Below the pieces are notes generated by a model, which saw only the letters and a program-made list of their open reading frames with translations, was not told the origin of the DNA and did no database searches. From DAIDKA01 sp035485475 (GTDB lineage Bacteria; Pseudomonadota; Gammaproteobacteria; Steroidobacterales; Steroidobacteraceae): DNA of 9,157 bases. The stretch lies in assembly GCA_035485475.1 (NCBI GenBank), contig DATHOA010000049.1, positions 1 to 9,157 on the forward strand, read 5' to 3'. The translations under genes were made by a program, and so were the position numbers. Below are positions 6,702 to 9,157 of the stretch, one piece after another (the stretch's first letter is position 1; each line of letters opens with the position of its first letter).

Positions 6702-7433
6702 CTAACTGGCGCTACGGGCTACGATCTGCACCATTCCACGCGGACCGGCGCTGGCTGTTGGGTTCAAACCGACGGCACGCAAGGCATCCAGTACCCACTG
6801 CGGTGCCAGACGCAGCTTGGTATATGAACTCACCTTCATGCGCCAGGTCTCGGCCACTCGCTCATGCACGATGTCATGAACCATCATGTGAGTCGGGCCC
6901 TCCTCAAGAAAGCAGGTGTGGATTCGATTGGCATCGCTGCGAACCGGAATGAACCGCCGCTCCCCGATGGCGGGAGAGGTATAGTCACGAAACGTCATGG
7001 CGAACAAACCGCCTGGGGCGAGGATGCGCGACACTTCACCGAAAAGCCCCGCGATTTCATCCTTGGTTTGAATGTGGGTCAACGTGTCTCCCATGCAAAG
7101 CACAATCTGGGGCGCGGCACTCACATAGCTACTGGCATTTAATAGATCGCCTTCAATAGCCCGAATCGGGAGCCCGGCGCCGCGATCCCGAAGTTCCTTG
7201 AGCAGTACGGCAGAATCATCAACCGCCGTGACTGCACAACCTCCCCGGGCCAACGGTATCGCATGCATGCCAAATCCGGCGCCCAGATCGAGCGCGCTCA
7301 TGTCGGCACTTGCCTTGATGCCAAGCTCGTCCAGGTCCGATTGTCCGAAATGAACAGCGCTATCGAAGCCGCCGGCCATCCACAAATATATGGGTGCAAG
7401 ATGAGAAGAATAATGCTCGCGGACAGTAGTCAT
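6702..7433 (-). CDS. Class I SAM-dependent methyltransferase
   Basis: A 243-residue single-domain methyltransferase. The start resembles many small-molecule methyltransferases (TVREHYSSHLAPIYLWMAGGF, 3-23). Motif I is ALDLGAGFGMHAIPLA (47-62), followed by the acidic VDDS (71-74), GD (95-96), the motif IV region VLCMGDTLTHI (111-121) and the LAPGGLFAMTFRDY segment (138-151). The substrate is not evident. ATG 7433 is chosen because homologous sequence starts there; the frame is open upstream but overlaps the end of the preceding gene. It is 29 bases after the ABM-type gene and 8 bases before the macro-domain gene, so co-transcription is likely. Confidence 0.88.
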   Translation of the reverse strand: MTTVREHYSSHLAPIYLWMAGGFDSAVHFGQSDLDELGIKASADMSALDLGAGFGMHAIPLARGGCAVTAVDDSAVLLKELRDRGAGLPIRAIEGDLLNASSYVSAAPQIVLCMGDTLTHIQTKDEIAGLFGEVSRILAPGGLFAMTFRDYTSPAIGERRFIPVRSDANRIHTCFLEEGPTHMMVHDIVHERVAETWRMKVSSYTKLRLAPQWVLDALRAVGLNPTASAGPRGMVQIVARSAS

Positions 7434-7462
7434 GATGATCCCGTTACGGCCTCGCGTCTGAG

Positions 7463-7762
7463 TCAGTCGAGAACCTCGAAATGCTTGGTCCTCGGATCGT
7501 ACTCGATCATCATCTCCACGACCTGCGGGGGTACAACCGACGCTTCGGGGTCCGCACCGGCAAACTTGACGATGGCATCGATTGAGTCCCACCTCGTAAC
7601 GACCTGAAATTCCACTCCCGTCGCAAGGGTGCGAGACAGGATCGAGGCATCAACGAAGCCCGGAATCTTCCGCAGCGCAGGAAAGGTCTCCATGCGCAGA
7701 TGCCTGACGTAGTCCTGCGCCCGTTCGGACCGAGCAAACCCGCGCCATTGTCTTGAAATCAT
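7463..7762 (-). CDS. ABM-type dimeric alpha/beta-barrel protein
   Basis: A 99-residue protein resembling the antibiotic biosynthesis monooxygenase superfamily. The fold pattern is visible: strand ISRQWRGFA (2-10), helix with HLRMETFPALRKIPGF (21-36), strand EFQVVTRWDS (51-60), helix DAIVKFAG (62-69), then the conserved PPQVVEMMIEYDPRTKHFEVL tail. Such proteins dimerise; some are oxygenases without cofactors, others are not enzymes, so the name is a fold assignment. AGGA lies 8 bases before the ATG. It directly follows the collapsed attC at 7774-7801 and is followed by the methyltransferase gene with no attC between, so it may or may not have been part of the cassette array. Confidence 0.75.
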   Translation of the reverse strand: MISRQWRGFARSERAQDYVRHLRMETFPALRKIPGFVDASILSRTLATGVEFQVVTRWDSIDAIVKFAGADPEASVVPPQVVEMMIEYDPRTKHFEVLD

Positions 7763-7773
7763 GTTGGTTTCCT

Positions 7774-7801
7774 ACCTGGCGCAAAGAGCTCAATGTCAGG
7801 T
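7774..7801 (-). repeat. Collapsed attC remnant (28 bp)
   Basis: Read on the plus strand, the left half ACCTGGCGCAAAGA aligns with the left ends of the two full attC sites (ACCTAAAGTCAAAG and GTCTAACGCAAAAA). The right half GCTCAA-TGTCAGGT aligns with the right end of the site at 8310-8316 (GCTCAAGCGCATGTTAGGT) with five bases missing. The central hairpin is absent. ACCTG and CAGGT form perfect 5-base terminal inverted repeats. The stop codon of the gene at 7796-8215 falls in the box GTCAGGT at the position where the full sites carry the stop of their genes. The reading as a shrunken attC is inference from this alignment. Confidence 0.55.
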
Positions 7802-8215
7802 CGGCAGCAGATCCGTGCCAAAGTCGGAGAGCGGTCGCACGAGCAGCCACGCTTCTTCCGATTCCCGACCAATGTAGAGATCGCAGATCTCTACTAAGCT
7901 GGTCTGATCCTTCACCGACTCATCTCGAATAAGCGGCATCTCCACCATCAGACGAAAGTCCTCACCACTGCTCAGATCACCGGGCAGCTGTGCCAGCACC
8001 ATTCCTAAGTACGGCTCCGGTTCCACAGAGTCGACATCGGTACTGGTTGACGCGGGGTAGAGCCGTGCCTCGCTCACGTCAGGATGCAGTTCCACGCGGC
8101 CGACCGTAGCAAGGTCCACATCCACCCCATCAACGTCCGGTGTCGCCAGATACGCGCTATAGGCATGCACGTCCCCAGCTGCTTGTATCTTCGCGTAGAG
8201 TTCGGAAAGCTTCAT
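7796..8215 (-). CDS. Acidic cassette-encoded protein of unknown function
   Basis: A 139-residue protein that I do not recognise. It starts MKLSELYAKIQAAGDVHAYSAYL and is rich in Asp and Glu throughout (for example DVDGVDVDLATV at 27-38), with alternating hydrophobic stretches (ARLYPAS, YLGMVLAQLPG, FRLMVEMPL, AWLLVRPLSDFG) that suggest a mainly beta fold. There is no signal peptide, membrane segment or cysteine cluster; only one Cys is present. ATG 8215 is preceded by a G-rich site (GGTGAG) at a usable distance. It lies between attC-like site 8228-8316 and the collapsed site at 7774-7801, so by position it is an integron gene cassette of one ORF, and its stop codon lies in the decayed R'' box. 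Cassettes often encode such unassigned small proteins. Confidence 0.7.
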   Translation of the reverse strand: MKLSELYAKIQAAGDVHAYSAYLATPDVDGVDVDLATVGRVELHPDVSEARLYPASTSTDVDSVEPEPYLGMVLAQLPGDLSSGEDFRLMVEMPLIRDESVKDQTSLVEICDLYIGRESEEAWLLVRPLSDFGTDLLPT

Positions 8216-8227
8216 GATTCTCACCCC

Positions 8228-8316
8228 ACCTAAAGTCAAAGTTGAGCGGCAAGGCGCGGCACCGCGGCGCGACTGGCGCTTTGTTCACGGCGCGCCTGCT
8301 CAAGCGCATGTTAGGT
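8228..8316 (-). repeat. attC-like recombination site (89 bp) closing the VOC cassette
   Basis: In the gene direction it reads R'' ACCTAAC (8316-8310), a 6-base spacer, then TTGAGC; the other end is GCTCAA, a 7-base spacer, and R' TTTAGGT (8234-8228). Outer boxes and inner boxes are inverted repeats, the layout of integron attC sites, and the right half shares long stretches with the site at 8699-8806 (TTCACGGCGCG and CGCATGTTA). R' has T where the consensus GTTRRRY requires G, the base at the crossover point, so this site may recombine poorly. The VOC gene ends inside the R'' box. Confidence 0.85.
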
Positions 8317-8682
8317 CTCCGGCTGCACTGGCACAACTTGGTTTATACCCAATTCGTTGCCGAATGGATCTTTCAAAGATATATGCTTCGCATTCCACGG
8401 CGCGATCTCCACTTCCAGACTGAAACCGGGCCGTCGACTTTTCCACTCCGCGACCAATGCATCGAGGTCGTCAACGTCGACGTGGCACTTCACACCACCT
8501 GGATTGTCTCCCTGGTGCTCCGAGAGGTGTAGGACGAGACCATCTCGCGACACCTGCATATATACGGGAAAGGTCGGCTCGAGGCGAAACTCCCAGTCGA
8601 TTGTAAATCCGAGCCAGTCTACGTAGTACGCCTTGGCTTTCTCATAACTCTCGATGTGAAGCATGGGCACGGTGCGCTGCAT
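8311..8682 (-). CDS. VOC-superfamily protein, glyoxalase / bleomycin-resistance type
   Basis: A 123-residue single-chain VOC protein. MQRTVPMLHIESYEKAKAYY then VDWLGFTIDWEF (21-32), YMQVSRDGLVLHLSEHQGD (41-59) and LKDPFGNELGI (102-112) closely follow the pattern of BLMA/Shble-like bleomycin-resistance relatives, which dimerise and sequester drugs. Other VOC members are metal-dependent enzymes, so drug resistance is a possibility, not a conclusion. GGAG lies 7 bases before the ATG, which sits 16 bases after the R' box of the preceding attC. The TAA stop is embedded in the R'' box of its own attC (8310-8316). The compact cassette layout and absence of an own promoter imply transcription from upstream, beyond the right edge or the neighbouring element. 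Confidence 0.87.
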   Translation of the reverse strand: MQRTVPMLHIESYEKAKAYYVDWLGFTIDWEFRLEPTFPVYMQVSRDGLVLHLSEHQGDNPGGVKCHVDVDDLDALVAEWKSRRPGFSLEVEIAPWNAKHISLKDPFGNELGINQVVPVQPET

Positions 8683-8698
8683 TGCAGTTCTCCGAAAG

Positions 8699-8806
8699 GT
8701 CTAACGCAAAAATTGAGCGGTCGCGCGCGACCCGTCGGCGGGTCTGGCTGCGGCGGGAGCGATTGGCAGTTTATTCACGGCGCGTCCACTCAAACGCATG
8801 TTAAAT
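8699..8806 (-). repeat. attC-like recombination site (108 bp) closing the broken cassette
   Basis: In the gene direction: R'' ATTTAAC (8806-8800), spacer ATGCGT, then TTGAG; a long GC-rich hairpin centre; then GCTCAA, spacer TTTTTGC and R' GTTAGAC (8705-8699). Both R boxes fit the RYYYAAC / GTTRRRY consensus. The GCTCAA-7-GTTAGA layout matches well-known cassette sites such as that of aadA1. It shares its R''-side half with the 8228-8316 site. It appears intact, so it should be the most recombination-competent site in the window. Confidence 0.88.
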
Positions 8807-9021
8807 CCTTTTTGCCGCGCGCCTCTGTGCACGCCACTCTTCATAAGCCGCAACCACCGCGTTCAGTCTATCCCGCTATTGGGGCGAGAGGTTAGCCCGC
8901 TTCAGCTTCGGCAGAAATTCCTTAAACATATACCCAGAGCGGAAGAAGTAAGGGCGAACCTCGACGAAGCACAGTGCTGCCTCTATCGCGGCGGAATCCC
9001 CTTCGGCGAGTCGAGCCCTAG
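8801..9021 (-). pseudogene. Disrupted cassette gene, C-terminal remnant with an in-frame amber codon
   Basis: The minus-strand frame encodes a fragment ending AAIEAALCFVEVRPYFFRSG, then YMFKEFLPKLKRANLSPQ, then TAG (8876-8878). It continues in the same frame for 24 more sensible codons (RDRLNAVVAAYEEWRAQRRA and AKRI) to a TAA at 8801-8803 inside the attC R'' box. The helical, charged continuation and the stop position identical to that of the VOC cassette indicate that the true end is the TAA and that TAG is a nonsense mutation. The 5' part is lost: at 9022 the sequence changes to an IS5-type element. An ATG at 9079 opens the same frame but lies within the element and is not the original start. 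The protein family is not named; function unknown. Confidence 0.72.
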
Positions 9022-9157
9022 GGAACCTCTGCACAGGTCGGTTCAGTTGAACGATACTGTGTGCAGCGTGCAGTAGCATTCAAGGGGTTACGGTGAAGCA
9101 GACGACGTTTGCATCGGCGGCCTACGACCGGAAGGGCAAGGTGACGCGGCGGGAGCG
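9022..9157 (+). mobile_element. IS5-family insertion sequence, left end (continues past window)
   Basis: A transposase start typical of the IS5 family lies 71 bases inside this edge. The cassette reading frame breaks down at CTAG (9018-9021), which fits the YTAR 4-bp target duplicated by many IS5-family elements. The sequence after it (GGAACCTCTGCACAGGTC) is the likely terminal inverted repeat. The right end, its inverted repeat and the second CTAG copy are outside the window, so the boundary is inferred from one side. Confidence 0.7.
9093..9157 (+). CDS. IS5-family transposase, N-terminal fragment (cut by window edge)
   Basis: Starting at GTG, 21 complete codons read MKQTTFASAAYDRKGKVTRR and then E before the window ends. 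The MKQxTFA...K.TRRE pattern is the usual N-terminus of DDE transposases of the IS5 family (IS5 subgroup). AGGGG (82-86 of the last hundred, 9083-9087) lies about 5 bases before the start codon. The catalytic DDE residues are beyond the edge, so integrity and activity cannot be judged. Confidence 0.75.
   Translation, partial: MKQTTFASAAYDRKGKVTRRE

Noticed and set aside
7430..7468. Possible attC remnant after the ABM gene (stop within GTCAGTC)
   Set aside because: Only the stop position and a few bases resemble the R'' box; the other half does not align with the true sites.
8228..8806. The repeated sequences as CRISPR repeats
   Set aside because: There are only two copies, about 90-108 bp, each with internal inverted symmetry and a gene between them; this is the attC pattern.
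8876..9079. A 67-residue minus-strand protein starting at ATG 9079
   Set aside because: The first 19 codons lie inside the insertion sequence and the frame ends at an internal amber codon; it is a chimeric remnant of a broken gene.

Overview
The window looks like a GC-rich proteobacterial chromosome, probably gammaproteobacterial. The clues are a YajQ-family gene, a trp operon controlled by a Trp-codon leader peptide, and an integron-type cassette array. The genus cannot be fixed from sequence alone.

Left part (1-3155), core metabolism. On the minus strand, the first 169 codons of trpE lie behind a complete trp attenuator: promoter, a 17-residue leader peptide with three consecutive Trp codons, an antiterminator arm and an intrinsic terminator. 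Divergent from it is yajQ. It converges on a BtuF-like periplasmic cobalamin-binding protein gene, which is divergent from a D-2-hydroxyacid dehydrogenase gene. The start codons of that last pair overlap in a shared CATG.

Middle (3171-6135), all minus strand: a secreted SnoaL/NTF2-like protein, a TPR-methyltransferase fusion, a small two-helix membrane protein, a cupin and a GFA/CENP-V zinc protein.

Right part (6175-9157), also minus strand: a macro-domain protein, a stand-alone SAM methyltransferase, an ABM-type small protein, an acidic protein of unknown function and a VOC/bleomycin-resistance-like protein. Two attC-like sites (8228-8316 and 8699-8806) show that at least the last genes are integron cassettes. 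The stop codons of the VOC gene and of the next gene fall inside the attC R'' box. The acidic gene's stop falls in the same place in a collapsed 28-bp attC remnant (7774-7801). The rightmost cassette gene is doubly broken, by an in-frame amber codon and by an IS5-family element entering at 9022 beside a CTAG target. No integrase gene is visible. The array orientation puts any attI/intI beyond the right edge, so this could be the distal, decaying end of a chromosomal integron or an array that has lost its integrase.

The points most worth a second look are the near-leaderless trp attenuator, the CATG-shared divergent starts, and the decaying cassette array with its collapsed attC.
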